Assembly (NCBI GenBank): GCA_963811775.1
Contig: CAWESO010000001.1
Span: forward strand, 1 to 64,000
Source: Chersky-840 sp963811775
Lineage (GTDB): Bacteria; Actinomycetota; Acidimicrobiia; Acidimicrobiales; UBA8190
Length of the DNA stretch: 64,000 nucleotides
Direction of reading: 5' to 3'
Shown here: piece by piece, positions 56,062-64,000 of the stretch
Numbering within the stretch: the stretch's first letter is position 1
Layout: each line of letters starts with the position of its first letter
The notes under the pieces: generated by a model
What the model was told of the DNA's origin: nothing
The model's input: only the letters and a program-made list of their open reading frames with translations
Database searches by the model: none
Position numbers and translations under genes: made by a program

Positions 56062-56916
56062 CTACCCCGGGGTCTGCGCGTCGAGCTGGCGGTCGGCCCG
56101 AACCGCCTCACGCTCCTCGAACTGCATCCACTGGAAGACGATGATGCCCATGGCCACGAACGTGGTGATCTCCCCCACGATCCAGAGGATCGAACCACCG
56201 TTGTGGGTGTCGGCCACCGAGTGGAAGAGCGGGGCCACGGAGGTGCTCGCCCCGGTCAAGCTCACCCCGAGGACGGCGGTCACCGGGATGCCGATGGCCA
56301 GGATCCCCAGCTTGGCCGGGTGTGACAGGCGCCAGCGCGACGGGTCGCGGCCCACGACCAGCCACCAGAACAGGCATCCCGAGATGAGGAAATGGAGGTG
56401 GGTGAGGTCGTGGACCAGAGGATGCTCGAGCGAGAAGTTGTAGAAGGAGGTGAGGAAGTAGCCGATCATCGTCCCGTACGCGACGACCACGACGAACACC
56501 GGGTTCGTCACGAACTCGACCACGGGGTGGTGCAGCACCTTGAGCAGCCGCCGCTGGGTGGTGCGGTTCGACGCCTGGAGCGCCAGGGTCACCGGAGCGC
56601 TGAGGGCCAACAGGATCGGCGCGAAATTCATGAGCAGAAGGTGCTGGACGACGTGCACGGCGAACACCTCGTCGTCGTACGAGGCCAGTCCCGACTGCAC
56701 CGCGATCACGATCAGGCCGGTGCCACCGAGGAAGGATGCCGTGCGCCACCGCGACCAGCTCCGGCCCCGCTTGGTCAAACGCCGCACCGAGACCAGGTAC
56801 CACACCGCCAGGGCGAGCTCGATGGCCAGCGCCACCAGGCTCAAGCCGTCCGTCTGCCATCCCGTGAGCAGGGTGTGGAGCCGAACCGGCGGCGAGATCA
56901 CATCGGCGGGGATCAC
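56062..56916 (-). CDS. Cytochrome c oxidase assembly protein, caa3_CtaG family
   Basis: A 284-residue membrane protein with about seven helices. It shows FAVHVVQHLLLMNFAPILLA with the conserved His pair, LALSAPVTLALQ, VHDLTHLHFLISGCLFWWLV and GGSILWIVGEITTFVAMGII. The histidines fit the CtaG copper-delivery type that assembles the CuB or CuA centre of heme-copper oxidases. No oxidase subunit is adjacent. The ATG at 56916 is clear. Confidence 0.85.
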   Translation of the reverse strand: MIPADVISPPVRLHTLLTGWQTDGLSLVALAIELALAVWYLVSVRRLTKRGRSWSRWRTASFLGGTGLIVIAVQSGLASYDDEVFAVHVVQHLLLMNFAPILLALSAPVTLALQASNRTTQRRLLKVLHHPVVEFVTNPVFVVVVAYGTMIGYFLTSFYNFSLEHPLVHDLTHLHFLISGCLFWWLVVGRDPSRWRLSHPAKLGILAIGIPVTAVLGVSLTGASTSVAPLFHSVADTHNGGSILWIVGEITTFVAMGIIVFQWMQFEEREAVRADRQLDAQTPG

Positions 56917-57050
56917 GGCGCGCTACTCACGACGGGGCGCTCGAGTAGTCGCATCGCGTCGCGACGGTAGCCCCCGCCCCCCGACCACGCACATCACCGG
57001 GCGTGCGCGCTCGGAAGCGGGCGCCGCCGCGCCCGACGCCGGGCCGGGCC

Positions 57051-59561
57051 TCAGCCCCGCAGGGTCGCCCCATGGGCCTGCTCCACCGCGGCGATGCACC
57101 TGGCCCGCACCTGCGCCACCTCGTTGTCGGTGAGGGTGTGATCCGATGCGCACAACCGGAGCCGGTACGCCAGGCTGCGCGCCCCGTCGGGCATGCCCGC
57201 ACCGCCATAGACGTCGAAGAGGGTGAGCATCTCGAGCAGCGCTCCGGCCGCGTCGCACAGGGTCTGTCGCACCGCGACGGCGGGCACGGCCTCGTCCACC
57301 ACGAAGGCCAGGTCGATGTCGCTCGACGGGAACCGGCTCACCGGGGCCACCAGCGACGAGCGGCGGGGTGCCTCGCCGAGCAGGACCCCGAGATCCACCT
57401 CGAGCCATCCCACGCGGCGTCGTGCGCCATCGAGCCCGTAGTCCTCGAGGACACCGGGGTCGACCTCCCCGACGACCGCGACGGGACGCGGTGCCGCGCC
57501 CGGTGCGCCGGGCAGGACGACGTGCGCCGAACGGGTGGGGTGCATCCCCGGAGGCACCGCCGGCACCCCGGCGGCACCACTCGGGGAGGAGACGACGAAC
57601 TCGACGCCCTCGACCCCGAAGGCGTCCGCCAGCACGTGCCACACCGAGGAGGCGACGCGGGCGTCGTCCCCATCGGCGGCCAGCGCCACACCGAGGACCT
57701 CGCGCTCGTCCACCACGCTCTCCCCGGAGCGGGCCACAGCCCGCGCCACCCTCTCGGCACCGGGAGGTGGGAAGACATGACCTACCTCGAACAGCCTGAT
57801 GTCGCCCTGCCGACGATCGGCGTTGAAGGCGAGCGCCCGCAACATGCCCGGCAACAGCGTCTGCCGGAGCACGACCTCGTCGGGCGTGAGCGGGTTCGTG
57901 ACCCGGACCCCACCGTCGATTCCGACCCGCCGCTGCTCGTCGGGGCCCAGGATCGACGGCGTCCACGCTTCGTGCGCGCCGAGGCCGGCGAGCACGTCGC
58001 GGACCTGGCGCCGCTCCCGTTGGTACGTCGTGAGGCCCCCGACCTGAGGGGCCCGGGGTGAGCGTCGGGGGAGATTGGCGTATCCGTGGTGACGCGCCAC
58101 CTCCTCGATCACGTCGATCTCGCGCTCGGTGTCGGGGCGGAACGTCGGGACCGTCACCTCGAGCACGCCCGGCCCCTCGGCCGCACAGGTGAACCCGATG
58201 GGCTCGAGGTAGTCGACGATCTGGCTGTCGTCGAGGTCGCTGCCGAGCACGCCGTTCACACGCGCCGTGCGCACGGTGACCCGGGCCGGGCCCGGCACGT
58301 GCCGGCCGCGGACGTCGAGGACGTCGCCGGCTTCGTGGTATCGCGCCCCGGTGGTGGCACCCAGCAGTGTGACCAGATGCAGGGCGGCGCGGTCGATCCC
58401 CTCGGGATCACATCCCCGCTCGAAGCGCGCCGAGGCCTCGGAGCGGAGGTTGAGACGCTTCGAGGTCCGGGCGATGGCCATGGGCGTGAAGTAGGCCGCC
58501 TCGAGCAGGACCCGCGTCGTGGTCGGGCCGATCTCACTGGTGGCGCCGCCCATGATCCCGCCGATGCCGATGGGGACGTCGTGCGCGTCGCAGATGAGGC
58601 AGTCGCGTCGGTCGTCGCCGATGCCGACCGAGCGCTCCCCCATCCGGCGCTCGACCCCGTCGAGCGTGGTCACGGTCTCGCCCGTCCGGGCGGCGCGCAC
58701 CCGCAGGCCACCCCCGCCCACCCGGTCGAGGTCATAGGGGTGCGTCGGTTGACCCAGGTCGAGCATCACGTAGTTGGAGGCGTCGACCACGTTGTTGATG
58801 GGCCGCATGCCGGCCAACGTCAGTCGGCGCACCATCCAGTCCGGTGACAGGCCCACCTCGACCCCGAGCAGGACCCGTGCGGTGAAGCGGGGGCACAGGT
58901 CGTCGTCGACCACCTCCACCGTCGCCGCTGCTCCGTTCGCCGGTGCCGGCTCGGTCACCGGGGCCGACGGAGGGGGCGGCGCGGGCGGGTCAGGTATCGA
59001 GAACGGGAGCCGCAACGCCGCGGCCAGGTCCCGGGCGATCCCGGCCACGCTCCACGCATCGGGGCGGTTGGCCTCCACGGCGATGTCGAAGACCGTGTCG
59101 GGAGCGATCCCGAGGGCGTCGGTGAAGGCGGTCCCCGGCTCCATGGCCCCGGGAAGGACGAGGATCCCCTCGTGGTCGTCGGACAGCCCGAGCTCCCGGC
59201 CCGAGCACAGCATGCCGTTGGACACCACGCCTTTCATCTTGCGCCGGCTGATGGCGAATCCCCCCGGGAGCACCGACCCCGCGGGGGCGAAGGGCACGAC
59301 GTCGCCTTCGTGGAAGTTCCACGCCCCGCACACCACCTCGGTCGGCTCACCGCCGGCATCGACGGTCACCAGGCGGATGCGGTCGGCGCCCGCGATCGCC
59401 CCGATCTCGAGCACCCGGGCCAAGATGACGTCACCGAGGCCCTCCCCCACGTGCTCGACCTCCTCGACCACGAGACCGAGGTCGTCGAGCGCGGAGGCCA
59501 GCGCGCCGGGATCGCCCTCGAACGGGGCGTAGTCCTTCATCCAGGACAGAGGGACGCGCAT
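57051..59561 (-). CDS. pheT: Phenylalanyl-tRNA synthetase beta subunit
   Basis: An 836-residue subunit. It has an N-terminal start (MRVPLSWMKDYAPF), a tRNA-binding OB fold (about 40-150: IRLVTVDAGGEPTEVVCGAW, GMLCSGRELGLSDDHEGIL), B3/B4 editing-type domains (about 220-390) and a B5 domain. The core is synthetase-like but catalytically inactive (YQRERRQVRDVLAGLGAHEA, VTNPLTPDEVVLRQTLLPGM). It ends with a C-terminal FDX-ACB anticodon-binding domain (FPSSDIDLAFVVDEAVP, DHTLTDNEVAQVRARCI). It starts 8 nt after the pheS stop, and the two form the alpha2-beta2 enzyme. Confidence 0.96.
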   Translation of the reverse strand: MRVPLSWMKDYAPFEGDPGALASALDDLGLVVEEVEHVGEGLGDVILARVLEIGAIAGADRIRLVTVDAGGEPTEVVCGAWNFHEGDVVPFAPAGSVLPGGFAISRRKMKGVVSNGMLCSGRELGLSDDHEGILVLPGAMEPGTAFTDALGIAPDTVFDIAVEANRPDAWSVAGIARDLAAALRLPFSIPDPPAPPPPSAPVTEPAPANGAAATVEVVDDDLCPRFTARVLLGVEVGLSPDWMVRRLTLAGMRPINNVVDASNYVMLDLGQPTHPYDLDRVGGGGLRVRAARTGETVTTLDGVERRMGERSVGIGDDRRDCLICDAHDVPIGIGGIMGGATSEIGPTTTRVLLEAAYFTPMAIARTSKRLNLRSEASARFERGCDPEGIDRAALHLVTLLGATTGARYHEAGDVLDVRGRHVPGPARVTVRTARVNGVLGSDLDDSQIVDYLEPIGFTCAAEGPGVLEVTVPTFRPDTEREIDVIEEVARHHGYANLPRRSPRAPQVGGLTTYQRERRQVRDVLAGLGAHEAWTPSILGPDEQRRVGIDGGVRVTNPLTPDEVVLRQTLLPGMLRALAFNADRRQGDIRLFEVGHVFPPPGAERVARAVARSGESVVDEREVLGVALAADGDDARVASSVWHVLADAFGVEGVEFVVSSPSGAAGVPAVPPGMHPTRSAHVVLPGAPGAAPRPVAVVGEVDPGVLEDYGLDGARRRVGWLEVDLGVLLGEAPRRSSLVAPVSRFPSSDIDLAFVVDEAVPAVAVRQTLCDAAGALLEMLTLFDVYGGAGMPDGARSLAYRLRLCASDHTLTDNEVAQVRARCIAAVEQAHGATLRG

Positions 59562-59568
59562 CGAGATG

Positions 59569-60632
<1,064 letters not shown>

Positions 60633-60636
<4 letters not shown>

Positions 60637-61454
60637 CGGGCCTCGTCCATGGCGTGCAGGTTAGAGCGCCGGCGCGCCGCCTCGAAGCACAAGACCGCGG
60701 CGGCGGTCGACACGTTGAGGGACTCGGCGCCGCCGCCCATGGGAATGGTGACGCGGGCGTCGAGCCGTTCCTCGAGGCGCGCCGGGAGACCGCTCGCCTC
60801 GTTGCCGAGGACGAGGGCCATGGGCGAGGTCAGGTCGACGTCGCCGTAGGGGGTTCCCCCCTTCGACACCGCGGCGACCCGGCGCAGGCCCTGATCGGCG
60901 AGGGCGTCGAGCACCTCCTCGCCTCCCCCGGCCACGACGACGGGAACGTGCAGCACCGATCCCGCCGACGCCCGCACCGTCTTCGGGTTGAAGGGGTCGA
61001 CCGTGCCCTCGCAGCACACCACCGCCTGGGCCCCCGCGGCGTGGGCGACGCGGATGACCGCACCGGCGTTGCCGGGGTCGCGCACCTCGACGCATACCAC
61101 CACGAACGTCATGCCCGACAGATCGCCGAGGGTGGCGTCGGGCATCGCCACCACCGCCAGCACGGGCTGCGGGGTGACGGTGTCGGCCACCCGCTCGAGC
61201 ACCCCCGGGGCCAGGTCGAAGACACGCGCCCCGGCATGGTGGGCCTGCTCGAGCACGGCCGACACCTCGGGGACGGCACGGGCCTGCGCGTCGACGAAGA
61301 CGGCCTCCACCGGGGCGCCCGCGTCGAGCGCGCTGAGGAGCAGCTTGACCCCTTCGACCACGAACGCACCCTCGGCGCGGCGCGTGGTGCGTCGTCCCAG
61401 CAACCGGCGCAGGCGTTGGACGCGCTGGTGCCGGAAGGCGAGCGCCGTGGTCAG
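60633..61454 (-). CDS. TrmH/SpoU-family RNA 2'-O-methyltransferase, apparent CTG start
   Basis: This SPOUT methyltransferase would modify rRNA or tRNA ribose. The N-terminal substrate-binding domain reads RHQRVQRLRRLLGRR, AEGAFVVEGVKLLLSAL. The SPOUT knot shows VVVCVEVRDPGNAGAVIRVA, SLNVSTAAAVLCFE and ALVLGNEASGLP with the SAM-binding trefoil. No ATG, GTG or TTG precedes the conserved N-terminus in frame. A CTG at 61454 overlaps the rplT stop as CTGA and is the likely start. The position between rplT and pheS is typical of actinobacteria (tsnR-like). Confidence 0.9.
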
Positions 61455-61852
61455 GAGCGGTCCCCGACCTCGACCCTCACGGGGCTCGACTCCCCGTCGG
61501 CCAGCGCGGACGTGGCCACGCCCACCAGACGGGAGAACGCCTCGGGGTCGGTCACGGCCAGATCGGCCAGGACCTTGCGGTCCACGACGACCTCGGCTTC
61601 GCGCAGCCCGGCGATGAGGCGGCTGTAGCTGATGCCGTTGGCCCGGGCGGCCGCGTTGATGCGCTGGATCCACAGGCGTCGGAAGTCACCTTTGCGCGCC
61701 CGCCGGTCGCGGTACGCGTACTGCAGCGAGTGCATGACCGCCTCGTTGGCGGAACGGAAGGTGCGGCTCCGGTTGCCGTAGTAGCCCTGGGCCGACTCGA
61801 GAACGGCACGACGGTGCTTCTTGCCGTTGACGGCGCGCTTCACCCTGGCCAT
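61451..61852 (-). CDS. rplT: Ribosomal protein L20
   Basis: L20 is an early 50S assembly protein and an autoregulator of its operon in many bacteria. The 133-residue protein shows MARVKRAVNGKKHRRAVLES, QGYYGNRSRTFRSANEAVM, YAYRDRRARKGDFRRLWIQR and INAAARANGISYSRLIAGL. The C-terminus is longer than the usual 115-120 residues, with an acidic tail (TSALADGESSPVRVEVGDRS) overlapping the next start. Confidence 0.98.
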   Translation of the reverse strand: MARVKRAVNGKKHRRAVLESAQGYYGNRSRTFRSANEAVMHSLQYAYRDRRARKGDFRRLWIQRINAAARANGISYSRLIAGLREAEVVVDRKVLADLAVTDPEAFSRLVGVATSALADGESSPVRVEVGDRS

Positions 61853-61935
61853 GACCAGCTCCTTTCGTGAACGACTGGGACCGTGCCCGTCACCGGGCGT
61901 CCCGATCCCGAGAGCGGGCGGGTGCCCGCTGCGGG

Positions 61936-62130
61936 TTACCGACCGAGAAGACGCCGCACTTCGCGACGGTCGGCGGCTGCGACCTCCACCTCGCGCCCCA
62001 GGCGACGGGTACGGACGCTGTTCTTCTTTTCGAGCAGATGGGACCGGTTGGCCTGGCGCCGGCGCAGTCGCCCCGTGCCCGTGACCTTGAAGCGCTTGGC
62101 GGCGCCCCGGTCGGTCTTCATCTTCGGCAT
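61936..62130 (-). CDS. rpmI: Ribosomal protein L35
   Basis: The 64-residue L35 shows MPKMKTDRGAAKRFKVTGTG, LRRRQANRSHLLEKK and the basic C-terminus REVRRLLGR. It sits between infC (1-nt gap) and rplT, the universal order. The ATG at 62130 is preceded by a purine-rich AAGGAACG box overlapping the end of infC. Confidence 0.97.
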   Translation of the reverse strand: MPKMKTDRGAAKRFKVTGTGRLRRRQANRSHLLEKKNSVRTRRLGREVEVAAADRREVRRLLGR

Positions 62131-62131
62131 G

Positions 62132-62815
62132 TCACGTTCCTTCCTGGCGTCCGGACCCTGCATCCCCCGTGGGCGCTGCTGGTGCCTCGGCGGGCGATCC
62201 GCCGTTGCTGGCGACCACACCCGGGCTCGCCGGCGGAGCCGAGCGCGGGGCCCGAACATCGTCGTCGTGCTGCGCGGCCCGGGCGGCCGCCGACTGCTTG
62301 GCCCGCTTGTCGGGCGCCAGCACCATGACCATGTTGCGGCCGTCGAGCCTCGGATCAGATTCCACTCGTGCCGTCCCGTCGACATGCTCCGCCACCCTGT
62401 CGAGGATCCTCTTCCCCAACTCGGGATGGAAGACCTCTCGGCCTCGGAACATGATCGTGACCTTGACCTTGTGCCCTTCGTTCAGGAACTTGAGGACTTG
62501 GCGGGTCTTGGTGTCGAAGTCTCCCGGACCGATCTTGGGCCGGTACTTCATCTCCTTGATCCCGACGCTCGTCGTCTTGCGCCTCGACTCCTTGGCTTTC
62601 TGCGCCTCGTCGAACTTGTACTTGCCGTAATCCATGATCCGGCAGACGGGCGGGTTGGCCAGCGGGGCAACTTCGACCAGGTCCAGATCAAGTTGCCTGG
62701 CGATGGCGAGGGCCTCGGGCAAGGGTCGTATCCCGAGCTGGAGGCCATCGGGATCCACCAGGCGCACATCACGCGCACGGATGCGGTCGTTGATCCGGAT
62801 CTCGTTGGTCGTCAT
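62132..62815 (-). CDS. infC: Translation initiation factor IF-3
   Basis: IF-3 keeps 30S subunits free and checks start-codon pairing. The N-domain (RINDRIRARDVRLVDPDGLQ, LVEVAPLANPPVCRIMDYGK) and C-domain (KEMKYRPKIGPGDFDTKTRQ, VTIMFRGREVFHPELGKRIL) are complete. After residue 175 comes an unusual 50-residue Ala/Pro/Gly-rich tail found in some actinobacteria. It begins with ATG at 62815. Apparent CTG starts elsewhere in this genome make its initiation-fidelity role of extra interest. Confidence 0.97.
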   Translation of the reverse strand: MTTNEIRINDRIRARDVRLVDPDGLQLGIRPLPEALAIARQLDLDLVEVAPLANPPVCRIMDYGKYKFDEAQKAKESRRKTTSVGIKEMKYRPKIGPGDFDTKTRQVLKFLNEGHKVKVTIMFRGREVFHPELGKRILDRVAEHVDGTARVESDPRLDGRNMVMVLAPDKRAKQSAAARAAQHDDDVRAPRSAPPASPGVVASNGGSPAEAPAAPTGDAGSGRQEGT

Positions 62816-62851
62816 GGGTGTGGCGATGCGACATCACTCCCGTCGGTGCGG

Positions 62852-62873
62852 GGCTCCGGGTCTCCCCGGAGCC
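62852..62873 (-). promoter_or_regulatory. Leader hairpin upstream of infC
   Basis: A perfect 9-bp stem (62852-62860 with 62865-62873) and a 4-nt loop sit in the 200-nt leader of infC-rpmI-rplT. It could be part of an L20-responsive or attenuator leader, but only the hairpin itself is seen. Confidence 0.5.
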
Positions 62874-63017
62874 ATTAGTCGGAAGCGGGGCCGCTGCCCT
62901 GGGCGTCCCGTCACGGACCCCATGCAAAACCCGGGCACCGTCACCGGTGGCGGGTGGGGGTCCGCCTGTGACGTGACCCCGCTTTCCCTATTGGCTCAAC
63001 GTTCTACGCTACCAGGC

Positions 63018-63503
63018 GTGAGCAGCCTCTGGACACCTGAGGGAGAGCACCGGGTACAGCCCGCCGGCGACGCCGGAACCCCGTCGGGCCCGCCCCCCGC
63101 ACCCCCGCGCCCCGGTGGCGACGGCGCGCCCGGGCCCGGCGCCGGCGGGCCCGACGACGCTGCGCCCGACGAGCTCGACCTCGACTCCCTCGACCCTGAG
63201 GAACGGGCCGAACTTGCCGGTCGGCTCGACGAGCTGCGCCGCCAGCTGCTCGGCACGCCGGCGGAGATTGTCGTGGCCAACCACGCCTACGGGCTGTTCG
63301 AATTGGCCGCCATCCACCTCTCGCAACAGCCGCCCCGACGCGACGAGGCGCGCCTGGCCGTCGACGCCATGGCCGCCCTCGTCGAGGGGCTCGCCGGACG
63401 CCTCGGTGAGGCGGAACGCTCCTTGCTCGACGCCCTGGCGCAGATCCGCCTGGCCTTCGTCCAGATCAACGAGTCCTCGGGGCCCGAGAACCCAGAGGCC
63501 TGA
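63018..63503 (+). CDS. DUF1844-like protein
   Basis: A 161-residue protein. The first 60 residues are Pro/Gly/Ala-rich and disordered. The rest (about 78-150) is a DUF1844-like helical region: VVANHAYGLFELAAIHLSQQ, ARLAVDAMAALVEGLAGRLG and ERSLLDALAQIRLAFVQI. Genes of this type commonly sit next to infC in actinobacteria. The function is unknown. The GTG at 63018 opens just after the divergent promoter region shared with infC. Confidence 0.75.
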   Translation: MSSLWTPEGEHRVQPAGDAGTPSGPPPAPPRPGGDGAPGPGAGGPDDAAPDELDLDSLDPEERAELAGRLDELRRQLLGTPAEIVVANHAYGLFELAAIHLSQQPPRRDEARLAVDAMAALVEGLAGRLGEAERSLLDALAQIRLAFVQINESSGPENPEA

Positions 63504-63523
63504 TCCCGGTCTCCGGGGACGGG

Positions 63524-63763
63524 TCACTCCGGCCCGACCGGCGTGATGGCACGCGCCTCGTCGTGGCCACCGTGCCCGGCGGCGACGACGAACACGACGC
63601 GCGTGCCCACCTCGACCGTCCTCGTCCCGTCGGACAGCGCGGTGCAGTGAAAGCGGTAGCTCGAGCCGTCCTCGGCGCGCACCATGCCCAGGCCGCGCGG
63701 GTCGTCGAAGGCGGTGACCACCCCCGTCCTCGGGGCCCGGAGGCCGCCGCGCGCGTGGGTCAC
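63524..63763 (-). CDS. Cold-shock-domain-like small protein
   Basis: A 79-residue protein whose core (GVVTAFDDPRGLGMVRAEDG, SYRFHCTALSDGTRTVEVGT, VVFVVAAGHGGHDEARAI) follows the cold-shock OB-fold pattern. The first RNP motif (usually KGFGFI) is changed to RGLGMV, so nucleic-acid binding may be altered. It is convergent with DUF1844 and downstream of hisG on the minus strand. Confidence 0.75.
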   Translation of the reverse strand: MTHARGGLRAPRTGVVTAFDDPRGLGMVRAEDGSSYRFHCTALSDGTRTVEVGTRVVFVVAAGHGGHDEARAITPVGPE

Positions 63764-63776
63764 GGCCGTCTGCGGC

Positions 63777-64000
63777 TCAATGGACGATCTTGGAGATGGG
63801 GAGCTCGATGATGTCGGTCGCGCCCCGGTCCTTGAGGGCGGGGATCAACACGTTCACCTCCGCCTTGGGCACCACCGTCTCCACCGCGTACCCCGCTCCC
63901 CCCGACAGCTCCGACACCGTCGGGGACTTGAGCGCCGGGAGCACCGACACCACGTCGTCGAGCTTGGTCCCGGCCACGTTGAGCTTGAGCAGGACCTTTC
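63777..64000 (-). CDS. hisG: ATP phosphoribosyltransferase, C-terminal end (long form)
   Basis: Only the end of the gene is in the window. The readable part is the C-terminal regulatory HisG_C domain: VVSVLPALKSPTVSELSGGA, VETVVPKAEVNVLIPAL and KDRGATDIIELPISKIVH. This ACT-like domain binds histidine for feedback inhibition in long-form HisG. The catalytic N-terminal part lies beyond 64,000. Confidence 0.9.
   Translation of the reverse strand, partial: KVLLKLNVAGTKLDDVVSVLPALKSPTVSELSGGAGYAVETVVPKAEVNVLIPALKDRGATDIIELPISKIVH

Overview
The window looks like two genomes joined in one sequence. Bases 1 to about 6,690 have moderate GC and an Acidobacteria-style content: an ECF sigma factor overlapping a Ser/Thr kinase with a WD40/TolB-like sensor, a PEP-CTERM protein, a CHRD protein, and a protein with choice-of-anchor D and fibronectin III domains. 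Almost every gene there is broken by indels. From about 6,690 to 64,000 the DNA is very GC-rich with dense, mostly intact genes of actinobacterial type, most likely an uncultured Acidimicrobiia-like Actinomycetota. The clues are the gcvH-FHA-MerR-DUF151 cluster, the KorAB pair, a complete arg operon and the infC-rpmI-rplT-pheST block. At the seam an acidobacterial gene (minus strand) and thiG (plus strand) both lose their 5' ends, so I read it as a chimeric assembly join.

Layout of the actinobacterial part. 6.7-12 kb: thiG (partial), thiD, a membrane protein, a GT87-like glycosyltransferase and a YhdH/AcuI-type reductase. 12-16 kb (minus): gcvH, FHA protein, MerR regulator, hpt, DUF151 nuclease and a DUF4232 lipoprotein. 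16-28.6 kb: a mannose-1-phosphate guanylyltransferase/phosphomannomutase-like protein, a CDP-alcohol phosphatidyltransferase, DUF1015, korA-korB, a methyltransferase, class I aldolase, threonine aldolase and a TPR protein with a low-complexity N-terminus. 29.4-35.6 kb: a peptide ABC transporter with its fused double ATPase on the opposite strand. 35.7-44.4 kb: one rRNA operon read on the minus strand. 44.4-53.6 kb: argC-J-B-D-F-R-G-H plus mpg, nearly all joined by 4-nt start/stop overlaps, behind a promoter that holds a likely ARG box. 53.6-57 kb: small metabolic genes. 57-64 kb: pheT, pheS, a TrmH/SpoU methyltransferase, rplT, rpmI, infC, DUF1844, a cold-shock-like protein and the end of hisG.

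The standout is the rRNA operon. The 16S gene carries one group I intron and the 23S gene carries four. Five introns in one bacterial rRNA operon is exceptional. Three carry LAGLIDADG homing-endonuclease genes of three different types, lodged in three different peripheral regions of the ribozyme. All interrupt functional-centre sequence: the 16S decoding-site helix (after U1498), 23S helix 69 on both sides (about 1911 and 1931, leaving a 20-nt exon), the P-loop region (about 2262), and the site of the chloroplast I-CreI intron (about 2593). Removing them restores continuous rRNAs of about 1.52 and 3.12 kb. The 16S intron splits the binding site of the standard 1492R primer, so the organism would be missed by many 16S surveys.
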